Positions 55,988 through 64,000 of a stretch of DNA of 64,000 nucleotides are shown here, one piece after another. The stretch's first letter is position 1, and each line of letters opens with the position of its first letter. The translations under genes and the position numbers were made by a program. The notes under the pieces were generated by a model. That model saw nothing but the letters and a program-made list of their open reading frames with translations, was not told where the DNA came from and made no database searches. Source of the DNA: Chthoniobacterales bacterium (GTDB lineage: Bacteria > Verrucomicrobiota > Verrucomicrobiia > Chthoniobacterales > JACTMZ01); assembly GCA_018883245.1 (NCBI GenBank), contig VEQL01000002.1, positions 62,001 to 126,000 on the forward strand, read 5' to 3'.

Positions 55988-56194
55988 TCAGACTTTCACG
56001 ACGTTCAGGGCTTTGGGTCCGCGCTCGCTGGGCGAGAGTTCGAACTCGACCGCGTCGCCCTCCTCCAGCGTTTTGTAGCCATCGCCGCGAATCTCCGAAT
56101 AATGCACGAAGATGTCGGCGCTGGCGCCGCTGGGGTCGGTGATAAAGCCGAAGCCCTTTTTGTTGTTAAACCATTTTACAATTCCTCGGGACAT
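55988..56194 (-). CDS. Cold-shock domain protein (CspA-like)
   Basis: A 68-residue single-stranded nucleic-acid-binding protein. RNP1 is KGFGFI (13-18) and RNP2 is DIFVHYS (27-33), within [18 protein letters not shown]. The cold-shock beta-barrel is complete. The start is [10 protein letters not shown]; the open frame continues 83 codons upstream through sequence without homology. Transcription likely starts at the predicted promoter with a 5' leader of about 40 bases. aroK follows 2 bases after the stop. Confidence 0.93.
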   Translation of the reverse strand: MSRGIVKWFNNKKGFGFITDPSGASADIFVHYSEIRGDGYKTLEEGDAVEFELSPSERGPKALNVVKV

Positions 56195-56239
56195 ACATCT
56201 GGGGTGGTTTCTTGACGCGATTCTCCGCGTCTGCTGCGT

Positions 56240-56268
56240 ATATGAGTGTGCGCCGGAGGGGTCGTCAA
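56240..56268 (-). promoter_or_regulatory. Candidate sigma70-type promoter for csp-aroK
   Basis: On the minus strand TTGACG (56268-56263) is followed after 17 bases by TCATAT (56245-56240). The -35 box is near-consensus; the -10 is weak. It would place the transcript start about 40 bases before the csp ATG. On the plus strand another TTGACG (56212-56217) faces the same AT-rich centre (GTATATGA), so a divergent promoter for the Sua5-type gene may overlap. Confidence 0.35.
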
Positions 56269-56426
56269 TTGCATATTGGAAAAGGTAATCAACCCGGTCA
56301 TGATTCGCGGGCTGCGATGTCTGCGCAAAAACACCTCGCCGGCGCTTGCCATCAGTCGTCGAACGGAGGCCGCAAGAAACTTCGGGCGAGCAGACGGCGA
56401 TCCGGCAGCGTATCGCATCGGACACC

Positions 56427-57404
56427 ATGAAAACCGAGGTCATCTCCGCTTTGGGCGATGTGCAAATTGGCGCTGCGGCCTTGCACGCGGCGGAATTTTT
56501 GCGTCGAGGCGACGTGGTGGCGGTGCCGACCGAAACAGTTTACGGCTTGGCGTGCGATGCAATGGATGCGTCCGCTGCCACGAAGGTGTTCGCCGCGAAA
56601 GAGCGTCCGGCATTCGATCCGCTCATCGTGCATGTGGCCGGCGAGGAATGGATCGAAAAACTGTCATGCGCAGACGGCGATGTGCTCGAGGCCGCGCGAA
56701 AACTCGCGGCGGCTTTTTGGCCGGGACCCTTGACCATGGTGCTTCCGTCCAACGATACGGTTCCGGACATTGTGCGCTCGGGGCTGCCGACCGTCGCATT
56801 GCGTTGCAGTGCGCATCCGGTGATGGCGGCGGTGGTGGCAGCGCTTGGGCATCCCGTGGCCGCGCCCAGCGCCAACCGTTTCGGGAGAATCAGTCCGGTG
56901 ACGGCGCAGGACGTGGTCGAGGAGTTGGGCGGACGCATTCCGTTGGTGGTCGACGGGGGGGCGTGCCGGCACGGACTGGAATCGACGATCGTGGCCGTGG
57001 AAGCCGGGCGCCTGGTTCTTCTTCGCCCCGGGCCGGTGACTCGCGAGCAGTTGGAAAAGTTTGCCCGCGTCGAGCATGCGGAACGCGCCGTTGCGATCGC
57101 TGCCCCGGGCATGCTCGAGAGCCATTATGCGCCGCGAACCCCGCTGACGATCCTCTCGCCGGGCGCGACATTGCCTGCTGATGCGGCGGAAAGCGGGCTA
57201 CTTGCCTTCGGCGGGGGGACGGCAGGATTTGCCGCACTGGAAAATCTGCCGGCCGACCCCGCGGAGGCGGCGCCGGTGTTCTTCTCGGCCCTTCGTCGGC
57301 TCGACTCATCGGGCGTGAAACGCATTTATGCCCGCACGGTTGCGGAATCCGGGCTGGGCATGGCCATCATGGATCGGCTACGCAGGGCGGCATCGCATGA
57401 GTAA
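56427..57404 (+). CDS. L-threonylcarbamoyladenylate synthase (Sua5/YrdC/YwlC family)
   Basis: A 325-residue enzyme making threonylcarbamoyl-AMP for the t6A modification of tRNA position 37. The YrdC domain (about 1-195) holds PTETVYGLA (34-42), KERPAFDPL (58-66) and [11 protein letters not shown]. The extra C-terminal Sua5 domain (from about 205) carries [14 protein letters not shown], so this is the longer Sua5 form and not the single-domain TsaC. The start is [11 protein letters not shown]. The murJ start lies 8 bases inside its 3' end, which suggests coupled translation. Confidence 0.92.
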   Translation: MKTEVISALGDVQIGAAALHAAEFLRRGDVVAVPTETVYGLACDAMDASAATKVFAAKERPAFDPLIVHVAGEEWIEKLSCADGDVLEAARKLAAAFWPGPLTMVLPSNDTVPDIVRSGLPTVALRCSAHPVMAAVVAALGHPVAAPSANRFGRISPVTAQDVVEELGGRIPLVVDGGACRHGLESTIVAVEAGRLVLLRPGPVTREQLEKFARVEHAERAVAIAAPGMLESHYAPRTPLTILSPGATLPADAAESGLLAFGGGTAGFAALENLPADPAEAAPVFFSALRRLDSSGVKRIYARTVAESGLGMAIMDRLRRAASHE

Positions 57405-59004
57405 GGAAAAGCTCAACACGCGCGCCGCCGGCATCGTGGCCTTGGCTGTGATGCTGAGTCGCGTGCTCGGACTGGCGCGCGAGTTGATCCTGGCTGCGCT
57501 TTTCGGTGCAGGGCGGGGGATGGACGCCTATATCACGGCCTTCCGTGCCCCGAACCTCTTGCGGGATCTTTTTGCCGAGGGCGCGTTGTCGGTGGCATTT
57601 GTGACGGTCTTTTCCAAAATCGGGGTGGAGAGGGGCGTGGACGCGGCGTGGGTGCTTGCGCGCAAGATGGCCACCCTCACGCTCGTGTTCATGAGCATCG
57701 TCACGCTGCTTGGAATTATTTTTGCAGGCCCGCTTATGGACTTGCTGGCGCCTGGTTTTGATCCCGCGAAGTCTGCGTTTGCCATTGAACTCACGCGCAT
57801 CATGTTCCCGTTTATTTTGCTCGTCTCTCTCGCGGCGCTGGTGATGGGGATGCTCAATTCGCGCAACGTTTTCGGCATGCCTGCGATGGCATCGAGCTTT
57901 TTCAACATCGGTTCCATTGTCGGTGGTGTGGCCATCGCATGGCTGATTGACCCGTGTTTCGGACCTCGCGCCTTGGTTGGAATCGCCATAGGCACGCTTG
58001 TCGGCGGGTTTCTGCAGCTGGCCGTTCAGTTGCCGAGCCTGCGCAAGGTCGGGTTTTCCTTCGCCTTCGACTTCCATTGGAACGATCCGGATGTGAAGCG
58101 GGTGCTTGTCCTCATGTTGCCGGCGGTTATTGCCGCAAGTGCCGTGCAGGTGAATGTGATGGTGAACAGCGTGTTTGCCTCCTATCTCGGCGATGGCGCC
58201 GTGAGTTGGCTGTCCTACGCGTTCCGTTTGATGCAGCTGCCTCTCGGGATATTCGGTGTGGCCATCGCCACGGTCACGCTGCCCGCAGTTTCCAAAATCG
58301 CGGCTGGCGGCGACATGGCGCACTTCCGCGCAACATTGTCCAAGGCGCTGCGGCTGGCCCTTTTTCTCACCTTGCCGGCCACTGTAGGGCTTGTCCTCAT
58401 GAGCGACGAAATCATCGGCCTCATTTATCAGCGCGGGAAATTTTCTCCCGCCGACACGCTCCAGACCGGTGCTGCGCTGAAGTTTTACGCGGTGGGCCTC
58501 ATGGCCTACGCATGCATCAAGGTTCTGTCGCCGGCATTTTACGCTCTCGACCGCAAATGGACGCCGATGATGGTGAGCTTCGTGGCCATCGCGCTCAACG
58601 TGCTCTTGAACTGGCAGCTCACATTCCGCATGGGAATGGGGCACCGCGGACTCGCTTTGTCCACCGGACTTTCCGCCGTGGCGAATTTTCTGATGCTCTA
58701 CTTGCTCATGCGCCGCGCTGCCGCAGGAATGAACACCGCGTCGTTGATCGGTCCGTTCGCGAAGATGATTGTTGCCGCGGGTGCGTTGGCCGCGGTCTGC
58801 CATGCAGGGCGCTTGAGGCTTGAGCCGTGGCTGGCTGCGGTGTCACTGACGGACCGCACGTGGTCGCTTCTCACGGTGATCGCGGCCGGTGCTGCCGCCT
58901 ACTTCGGTGTCTGTGCCTTGCTCCACGTCGGAGAAGCGCGCGAGGCGTTGATGCTGATCCGCCGCAAAATCTCGCGGCGCGCCATGTCGCCGCCCGGCGC
59001 CTAG
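57397..59004 (+). CDS. murJ: Lipid II flippase MurJ (MviN)
   Basis: A 535-residue polytopic membrane protein of the MOP superfamily, which flips lipid II across the inner membrane for peptidoglycan synthesis. About 13-14 hydrophobic helices are visible. SRVLGLARELILAALFGAG, FRAPNLLRDLFAEGALSVAFVTVFS and RLMQLPLGIFGVAIATVTLP are signature MurJ blocks, with the functional arginines in RVLGLARE and RAPNLLRD. The start [12 protein letters not shown] overlaps the Sua5 gene. The stop shares a CTAG with the convergent glycosyltransferase gene. Confidence 0.95.
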   Translation: MSKEKLNTRAAGIVALAVMLSRVLGLARELILAALFGAGRGMDAYITAFRAPNLLRDLFAEGALSVAFVTVFSKIGVERGVDAAWVLARKMATLTLVFMSIVTLLGIIFAGPLMDLLAPGFDPAKSAFAIELTRIMFPFILLVSLAALVMGMLNSRNVFGMPAMASSFFNIGSIVGGVAIAWLIDPCFGPRALVGIAIGTLVGGFLQLAVQLPSLRKVGFSFAFDFHWNDPDVKRVLVLMLPAVIAASAVQVNVMVNSVFASYLGDGAVSWLSYAFRLMQLPLGIFGVAIATVTLPAVSKIAAGGDMAHFRATLSKALRLALFLTLPATVGLVLMSDEIIGLIYQRGKFSPADTLQTGAALKFYAVGLMAYACIKVLSPAFYALDRKWTPMMVSFVAIALNVLLNWQLTFRMGMGHRGLALSTGLSAVANFLMLYLLMRRAAAGMNTASLIGPFAKMIVAAGALAAVCHAGRLRLEPWLAAVSLTDRTWSLLTVIAAGAAAYFGVCALLHVGEAREALMLIRRKISRRAMSPPGA

Positions 59005-59969
59005 CTGAATTGCCGGGCTGTCCACCGGGCGATTGTCTCCGCATCATGAATGTCCGGGACAGCCGATTTCGCCCGGGATGACGCGGGATCGAGCGCGGGA
59101 AAAAACTCGCCGCCTTTCCATACATGCGCTCCCGGACGATAGGGTCCGACTTTGCACGGGTCGCTCCATGTGTGAATGCCGATGAGTTTGTCCGTGACCG
59201 CGGCGGCCAGATGCATCGGTCCGCTGTCCACGCTGACGACGAAGGCCGCGCTGCGTAGCAGCCAGATCAACTCGGCAAGATTGGTTTTGTTCGATAAATT
59301 CACGGCATTTTCCGGCAGACCCGGCAGGGAAGCCTCGTTGCGTCCGGCAATGACGACAGGATGGGCCGCCTTGCGGCAGAAAGCGCGGATACTTTCCGTC
59401 GTGAGTGATTTCCCGTGTCCTCGGGAGAAGGGGTGTAAAAGGATCCACGGTGCGGGTGGCAAGGCGGCGGAGGGCTGTCTGCCGGCTGGGAGGCTGAAAA
59501 CCGGCGACCCTTCCATCGTAGCTCCGACCGCTGCGGCAAGCCCAAGGTAGCGCTCGACGGCGTGCGCATCGGCGTCAATGCGCACCGTTTTCGAGTGGAA
59601 AAGGCGGGCGCCCTCGCGTGCATCTGACATTCCGTAAACAGGGGTTCCGCGGAACGCCTGCGCCGTCAACGCCGTGCGCAGCAGTCCCTGAAAGTCGAGG
59701 ATGAGGTCGGGTTGGAGTTTTGTCGGAAGGTCCGCCCGCCATCGCCGGAAACGCAGCCATCCGGCTGGTCCCCGGAATTCCGCGCGCGGGAAAACAAGCG
59801 TGCTATCGACGTGGGGGTTCCCTATGAGCAGCGGTTCCCATTCGGGGTTCACCATCCAAGTGATGTGCGCCTTTGCGAAGCGCGCGCGCAGGGCGGCTAC
59901 CGCTGGAAGAGTGTGGACGATATCGCCCAGGGAGCTGGGCTTGAGCACCAGCAGGCGGGAAGGGTTCAT
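59001..59969 (-). CDS. Glycosyltransferase family 9 (heptosyltransferase-like)
   Basis: A 322-residue GT-B enzyme related to ADP-heptose:LPS heptosyltransferases. Motif LVLKPSSLGDIVHTLPAV (7-24) contains the catalytic aspartate, LHPFSRGHGKSL is the nucleotide-binding side, and SVDSGPMHLAAAVTDKLIGI is the C-terminal GT9 signature. It would build the inner core of lipopolysaccharide; the sugar is not determined. The start MNPSRLLVLK overlaps the phosphoesterase stop (ATGA). Confidence 0.88.
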   Translation of the reverse strand: MNPSRLLVLKPSSLGDIVHTLPAVAALRARFAKAHITWMVNPEWEPLLIGNPHVDSTLVFPRAEFRGPAGWLRFRRWRADLPTKLQPDLILDFQGLLRTALTAQAFRGTPVYGMSDAREGARLFHSKTVRIDADAHAVERYLGLAAAVGATMEGSPVFSLPAGRQPSAALPPAPWILLHPFSRGHGKSLTTESIRAFCRKAAHPVVIAGRNEASLPGLPENAVNLSNKTNLAELIWLLRSAAFVVSVDSGPMHLAAAVTDKLIGIHTWSDPCKVGPYRPGAHVWKGGEFFPALDPASSRAKSAVPDIHDAETIARWTARQFS

Positions 59970-60688
59970 TTGCCGACGGCAAGCCGGTGGGCGAGTTCCT
60001 CCGGCAGCCCGGCATCGATGATTTTGCGCTGCGCCGTTTCGATGTCGTAAGGGACACGCCGCAGTTCGATGTCCATCGTCTCCGGTTGATAAATCACGTA
60101 GGCGGCACGCCAATCGCCGTCGCGCGGCTGTCCGACACTGCCGACGTTGATCATGTATTGCGTTCCCGGGTGCAGGCGCACGGTGTCATAGAGCTGTTTT
60201 TTCACCACGATGCCCGTGCGGTAAAGGAAGGGCTCGTGGGTATGGCCGAAGAAGCACACCGGCGTGTGTTGGTAGGTGAAACTTGCAGCCGCATCACCGG
60301 GGGTGACAATGTAGCCCCACTTGTGCGGCGTATCGAGGGTGGCGTGCACGACGGTGAAGTCGCGGATCACACGCTGGAGTCGCAGCGACCGCAGCCACTC
60401 TTTGTCCTCATCCCCGAGTTGCTGGCGCGTCCAGCGGATGGCGACGTCGGCAAGGTCGGTGAAGCCTGTAACGGCGCCGGACATCGCCGCCTGCTCGTCG
60501 TGGTTTCCCTTGATGACCGGGCAATCCAGAGCCCGCACGGTTTCGATGCAGGCCGCCGGGTCGGCACTGTAGCCCACCAAGTCACCCAGGCAGATGTAGT
60601 GCGTGCAGTCTTGGATTTGCGCGTCGGCCAAGACGGACTGCAAAGCCTCGAGGTTGCTGTGGATGTCACCGAAAAGGGCGATGCGCAT
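59966..60688 (-). CDS. Calcineurin-like metallophosphoesterase (YfcE/MJ0936-like)
   Basis: A 240-residue protein of the MPE superfamily. FGDIHSNLEAL (Asp8, His10), CLGDLVGYSADP, KGNHDEQA, VVHATLDTP and FGHTHEPF give the complete two-metal site. The size is that of bacterial YfcE-like phosphodiesterases; the natural substrate is unknown. The start MRIALFGDIHSN is 37 residues into the open frame. It leads the glycosyltransferase gene by an ATGA overlap. Confidence 0.9.
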   Translation of the reverse strand: MRIALFGDIHSNLEALQSVLADAQIQDCTHYICLGDLVGYSADPAACIETVRALDCPVIKGNHDEQAAMSGAVTGFTDLADVAIRWTRQQLGDEDKEWLRSLRLQRVIRDFTVVHATLDTPHKWGYIVTPGDAAASFTYQHTPVCFFGHTHEPFLYRTGIVVKKQLYDTVRLHPGTQYMINVGSVGQPRDGDWRAAYVIYQPETMDIELRRVPYDIETAQRKIIDAGLPEELAHRLAVGK

Positions 60689-60752
60689 GGAAAGGGCGTG
60701 TCTTGAGATTCCGCCGGATACCGTGCCTTGGCAATGCTGATTGCTGCCGCGA

Positions 60753-61526
60753 TCAATCCGCCGGAGCGGGATCCTGGATCCGCTGGTGTTGCGGAACACC
60801 GAGCTTTGTCTCGAGTTCCCCGAGCAGGGTGATTACTCGGGGCAGACGCTCGCTCTCTCCCAGATCATAGATGGCGCGGAGGCGGTCGTAAGCTTCCTTC
60901 TCGCGGCCCGGCACCTGGGCCAGCTCGTAAGCAGCCATGCGTTTCACATAAGCGGGCGCGCCGTCCATTTGCGCTGCGCGATCGAACGCTGCCGCTGCGC
61001 CGGCATGATCGGAGAACTTGTCCCGCAGCATAACACCGAGGCGTTCGTGGAGCAGATAGCTGTCCGGGTTGTTGGCGATGCCGCGCTCCAGGAAGTCGCG
61101 GCCGAGGCGCTTGTATTCGCGCTCGGCCCGGATGCGGAGCAACTCGCTCGGTTCACGCGGATTCTCCCGCGCGGCGATGGCTGCATTCCATGCCATGTGC
61201 CATGAGGACAGATCCCAATACACGAGCGAGCGCGGTTGCAGCGCCGTGACGCTCTGGAAGATGCCCGCCATGCGCCCCCACGCGGTCTGTTCCCACGCGG
61301 TGTGCGCATCGATCCACAGGAAAGCGGCGACAAGGGAGCGGAATCCCCCGAGGGCCGCGGCGTAAGAAAGCTGCCCGATCTGCTCGCGCAGGCTGATTTC
61401 GGGAATGCCGGAACGCAGGCCCGACATTCTTTGCAGTCGGTCGAGCGACCGCTCAAACGGCAACCGGGCAAGCCCGAAAAGAACGATGGCCGCCGCGACG
61501 AGGATCCATTTTCCCGCCGGGCGCAT
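60753..61526 (-). CDS. Membrane-anchored TPR-like protein
   Basis: A 257-residue protein with one N-terminal membrane helix (KWILVAAAIVLFGLARL, about 5-21) followed by helical hairpins: AAALGGFRSLVAAFLWIDAHTAWEQTAWGRM, ALQPRSLVYWDLSSWHMAWNAA and FLERGIANNPDSYLLHERLGVML, the last clearly TPR-like. It starts 2 bases after the ABC permease stop, so it is probably in the holB-proB-permease run. It may be a partner of that permease; function unknown. Confidence 0.7.
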   Translation of the reverse strand: MRPAGKWILVAAAIVLFGLARLPFERSLDRLQRMSGLRSGIPEISLREQIGQLSYAAALGGFRSLVAAFLWIDAHTAWEQTAWGRMAGIFQSVTALQPRSLVYWDLSSWHMAWNAAIAARENPREPSELLRIRAEREYKRLGRDFLERGIANNPDSYLLHERLGVMLRDKFSDHAGAAAAFDRAAQMDGAPAYVKRMAAYELAQVPGREKEAYDRLRAIYDLGESERLPRVITLLGELETKLGVPQHQRIQDPAPAD

Positions 61527-61528
61527 GG

Positions 61529-62389
61529 TCAGAGTTCGCGGTTGTGGAAAACGGCGGCGGCCAATGCTGTGTAGACGGCAATATAAGCCGCGCCTAGGGC
61601 GAGTGTTTTCATCAGCAAGCCCGCTGGGATGTCCACGCCTGTCACGATGCTGTCGGTGAGGTTGAAAGCCTGCAGATCCGGGAAGACGAGCGAGATGCCG
61701 GCCATGAGGACTTTGGTGCCGAATCCGCCTTCTCCGGCCGCGAGCCAGTATTCCCGCGCCGTGGCTTGCAGGTGCCCGATAAAATAGGCGGCGAAGGCCG
61801 TGATCGTGGTGAAAATCGTCGAACTGGCGAACGTGGATATGAAAAGCGTGAGGGCCGCGAGCAGCCACGCCTTGACGAGTATCACGATTCCCGCGGCGAA
61901 CAGGTCCGGGTCGTGGCCGGCCGAGCGGATTTTGTCCAAAGCGTTTTGCAACTCGGCGGCCGGCAGCGAAGCCATCTCGATTTGCGCGGCATGAAGCAGG
62001 GTCTGCGTGCGAAGGACGAGCACCACGGCGAAAACCGCCCCCATGAGCAGGACCGCGAGCGTGAGGAGAAGCAGGACGCCACCCAGCTTGCCGAGGATGT
62101 ATTCAGTCCGGGACACCGGCTTGGCGAGGATCGTGTAGATGGTGCGATCCTCGATGTCCTTGGGTAGCAGCGTGGCGGCGGCGAGAATGGCGAGAAGCGA
62201 ACTGAAGATGCCCATCGCACCGAGTGCGATATCCTTAAGCATCTGGAACTCCTCCTCGAAGCTGAAACGTGCGAGAAAGAACGAATTGCCGATTACGAGC
62301 AGGGCGAAAATGACCAGAAAGTAAAAGACCTTGAGCCTGACCAGCTCGGTCCACGTCGTGGCGGCGATCGCGGCGATGCGTCGTGTCAT
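61529..62389 (-). CDS. ABC-2 type transport system permease
   Basis: A 286-residue membrane protein with about six helices: IAATTWTELVRLKVFYFLVIFALLVI at the N terminus, then DIALGAMGIFSSLLAILAAATLLPKDIEDRTIYTILAKPVSRTEYILGKLGG, which is the typical ABC-2 permease loop between helices 2 and 3 (E-x-x-x-Thr-I-Y-Pro region). No ATP-binding subunit gene lies next to it in this window. The substrate is unknown. It starts by an ATGA overlap on the proB stop. Confidence 0.83.
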   Translation of the reverse strand: MTRRIAAIAATTWTELVRLKVFYFLVIFALLVIGNSFFLARFSFEEEFQMLKDIALGAMGIFSSLLAILAAATLLPKDIEDRTIYTILAKPVSRTEYILGKLGGVLLLLTLAVLLMGAVFAVVLVLRTQTLLHAAQIEMASLPAAELQNALDKIRSAGHDPDLFAAGIVILVKAWLLAALTLFISTFASSTIFTTITAFAAYFIGHLQATAREYWLAAGEGGFGTKVLMAGISLVFPDLQAFNLTDSIVTGVDIPAGLLMKTLALGAAYIAVYTALAAAVFHNREL

Positions 62390-63144
62390 TTCGAAGCAGG
62401 GAATTTTGTTCCCGCGTCGCGGTCGCCGACCGCGGCGTCCATTTGCCCGGCTTGCCTGCCGTCGAGGATCCATGTCTCGATGCCCGTGGAAGTGGCGAAA
62501 TCGACCGCGTCCAGCTTGCTCGCCATGCCGCCGGTGCTGTGCTCTCCCTTCTCCCCCGTGACATGGGAACGCGCCCGGCCAAGATCCGTCACCGTCGGGA
62601 GGCGGCGCCCGTCGGCCTGCAGCCCGTCGCTGCGCGTGAGGATGAGGTAGAGGTCCGCGCGGCAAAGCCCGGCAACCTCGGCCCCGAGTCGGTCGTTGTC
62701 ACCGAGGCCGAGTTCCTCGACCGCCACGGAATCGTTTTCGTTGATCACGGGTATAACGTTCCTGTGCTTCAGAAGTTCGCGAAGCGTATTCTCTGCATTG
62801 CGTCGCCGCTGGCGGCTGTCGATGTCGCCGTGGGTGAGCAGAAGCTGCGCCACGATGAGCCGGTGGGCGGTCAGCGCTTCCTCCCACGCGCGCATGAGTT
62901 GGGATTGTCCGACTGCGGCGCACGCCTGCTTGGCCGTGAGCGACGACGGGCGTGTTCCTAGGCCGAGCGCCGCGACGCCGGCGGCGACCGCTGCGCTGGA
63001 AATGACGATAACTTCGTGCCCGGCGGACACGAGCCCGGCGATCTCGGACGCGAAGCGGGCGAACTGCGCACGGTCCAGCTGCAGGCCGCTGGCGTCGGTC
63101 GTGAGGACACCCGTTCCGAATTTTGCGACGATGCGTTTTTTCAT
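62386..63144 (-). CDS. proB: Glutamate 5-kinase without PUA domain
   Basis: A 252-residue amino acid kinase, first step of proline synthesis: glutamate to glutamyl-5-phosphate. VAKFGTGVLT (7-16), VISSAAVAAG, INENDSVAVEELGLGDNDRLGAEVA and TGGMASKLDAV are the ProB signatures. The usual C-terminal PUA domain (E. coli 367 residues) is missing, as in several bacterial groups. The ATG at 63144 overlaps the holB stop as ATGA; an ATG two codons upstream is possible. Confidence 0.9.
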   Translation of the reverse strand: MKKRIVAKFGTGVLTTDASGLQLDRAQFARFASEIAGLVSAGHEVIVISSAAVAAGVAALGLGTRPSSLTAKQACAAVGQSQLMRAWEEALTAHRLIVAQLLLTHGDIDSRQRRRNAENTLRELLKHRNVIPVINENDSVAVEELGLGDNDRLGAEVAGLCRADLYLILTRSDGLQADGRRLPTVTDLGRARSHVTGEKGEHSTGGMASKLDAVDFATSTGIETWILDGRQAGQMDAAVGDRDAGTKFPASK

Positions 63145-64000
63145 GGGCATGCGAGACCGAGACAACCGGCTTCCAAGGCGAAGTCCTCCTTCACGTTGCG
63201 GTCCAAAAGAAGCCGCAGGCGCGCCGCGCCGTCAAGAACGCGCAACAGCGCCGCATCGTCAAGCGTGGCGGCAAGTTGCCGCGATTCCTGCGCCAAAGCC
63301 GGAAAGCGCAGGTGTCCGACCCCGTGACGCGCGCGCAGCACGTCGGCTGTTCTCTCCGCCACCACGGCGACGAGGTGCTGGCGCACGGCGACCGCACGGG
63401 CTTCGACCAGCGCCTTGAGCCGGGCCTCCTCTTCTTTGATCCACTGCTCGTCGGCGGTGTCGCCGAGGCGCTTTTTCTCCTCTTTGAAGGCGGCGGATGT
63501 CTCGTCCGCGATGTTTTCCCGGGCCTCGCGCAAAAGTTTTTGCAGGTGTCGCGCGAGAAGCAGGGCGCGTCCTGTCCGCCCGAGGCCGGGCGAAGCAAGC
63601 AGACGTCCCGTCGCAGCCGCGATCTCGGCATCAGCTTCACCGAGCGACTTTTGTTGCGCCGTGCGCACCGGAAAGTGGGCGCAGCGCGAGACGATGGTCA
63701 CGGGAAGAAGTCCGGGGTTGGAAGTGACGAGCACGAACAGGCACCCGGGCGGGGGTTCTTCGAGTGTCTTGAGGAACGCGTTGGCGGCGGCGACGTGGAG
63801 GCGGTCGGCATCGAAAACCAAACCCGTCTTGACGGCGCCCGCACGGAAGCTCGTGGAGAAAAAGGGCCGGCAGAACTCGCGGAAGTCGTCGACGAGGATG
63901 CGGCGCGATTTGGACTCCGGTTCGAGAACATGGATGTCCGGATGGCCAGCGACTTTGTCAATTCCGATGGCGTTGACCATGGCTGCAATGTCCAGCGCGA
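63141..64000 (-). CDS. holB: DNA polymerase III delta' subunit, 5'-partial
   Basis: The C-terminal 286 or so residues of a clamp-loader subunit; the N terminus lies beyond the right edge. HPDIHVLEPESKSRRILVDDFREF matches the HolB/DnaX core, LKTLEEPPPGCLFVLVTSNPGLLPVTIVSRC is the sensor-1/SRC motif (Cys after SR), and a long charged helical C-terminal domain follows. The frame is open through base 64000 (…ALDIAA before the first Met). It heads the run holB-proB-ABC permease. Confidence 0.9.
   Translation of the reverse strand, partial: ALDIAAMVNAIGIDKVAGHPDIHVLEPESKSRRILVDDFREFCRPFFSTSFRAGAVKTGLVFDADRLHVAAANAFLKTLEEPPPGCLFVLVTSNPGLLPVTIVSRCAHFPVRTAQQKSLGEADAEIAAATGRLLASPGLGRTGRALLLARHLQKLLREARENIADETSAAFKEEKKRLGDTADEQWIKEEEARLKALVEARAVAVRQHLVAVVAERTADVLRARHGVGHLRFPALAQESRQLAATLDDAALLRVLDGAARLRLLLDRNVKEDFALEAGCLGLACP

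Noticed and set aside
57367-58803. A 478-codon frame antisense to murJ
   Set aside because: His/Arg/Gln-rich shadow of membrane codons.

Overview
The window is a GC-rich (roughly 62%), densely packed chromosomal stretch from a member of the Verrucomicrobiota. The strongest lineage marker is a four-gene Verru_Chthon cassette (proteins D, B, C, A; 41465-46438), a pseudopilin-like set described from Verrucomicrobium and Chthoniobacter. The neighbouring DUF1800/DUF1501 pair, the ThuA / sugar-isomerase / Gfo-Idh-MocA genes, the zinc-ribbon Ser/Thr kinase and the many TPR proteins fit the same phylum. I see no tRNA, rRNA, CRISPR array, insertion sequence, prophage or convincing Rho-independent terminator. 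No gene-free stretch exceeds 300 bases.

Layout. 1-5.0 kb: an open-ended DnaE2-type polymerase whose frame begins with the tail of a Y-family polymerase, then a membrane-anchored TPR protein. 5-11.4 kb (minus): uvrA, a secreted TPR protein coupled to it by an ATGA overlap, and a class V aminotransferase. 11.5-17.1 kb: a secreted transglutaminase-like TPR protein, a guanine-deaminase-like enzyme with a small coiled-coil partner, a HAD phosphatase, signal peptidase I and an RluA-family pseudouridine synthase. 17.2-21.7 kb (plus): Ser/Thr kinase, membrane protein with a degenerate class III cyclase domain, recR, and a serine beta-lactamase-fold protein. 21.7-27.4 kb: a secreted unknown, an APC permease, a PmtA-like methyltransferase, malate dehydrogenase, gamma carbonic anhydrase and a CDF transporter.

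27.5-31.0 kb: a 1164-residue protein that I read as a probable PPi-type PEP carboxykinase. 31.0-33.7 kb (minus): a TPR/Sm-like protein, ExbB with a C-terminal zinc ribbon, and two ExbD proteins. 33.8-38.5 kb (plus): PpiD/SurA-like protein, metG, an LpxL-like acyltransferase and an NTF2-like lipoprotein. 38.5-40.9 kb (minus): a HerA-like ATPase. 41-48 kb: GspG-like pseudopilin, the Verru_Chthon cassette, a secreted partner and a convergent second GspG-like pseudopilin. 48-55.4 kb (plus): small membrane protein, DUF1800, DUF1501, KDPG-aldolase family, ThuA, sugar isomerase and dehydrogenase. 55.5-64 kb: cold-shock protein with aroK, a Sua5-type enzyme with murJ, then a minus-strand run holB-proB-ABC permease-unknown-phosphoesterase-glycosyltransferase 9.

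How the genes fit together. Much of the window is housekeeping: repair, translation, envelope building and protein export. It is interleaved with lineage-specific envelope proteins. Genes are packed tightly: many same-strand neighbours share ATGA or GTGA start/stop overlaps, and five convergent pairs overlap at their 3' ends by 4-13 bases. The possibly metabolic group is PPi-PEPCK, malate dehydrogenase and carbonic anhydrase (PEP + CO2 to malate). A second group (51.4-55.4 kb) looks like sugar or sugar-acid catabolism.
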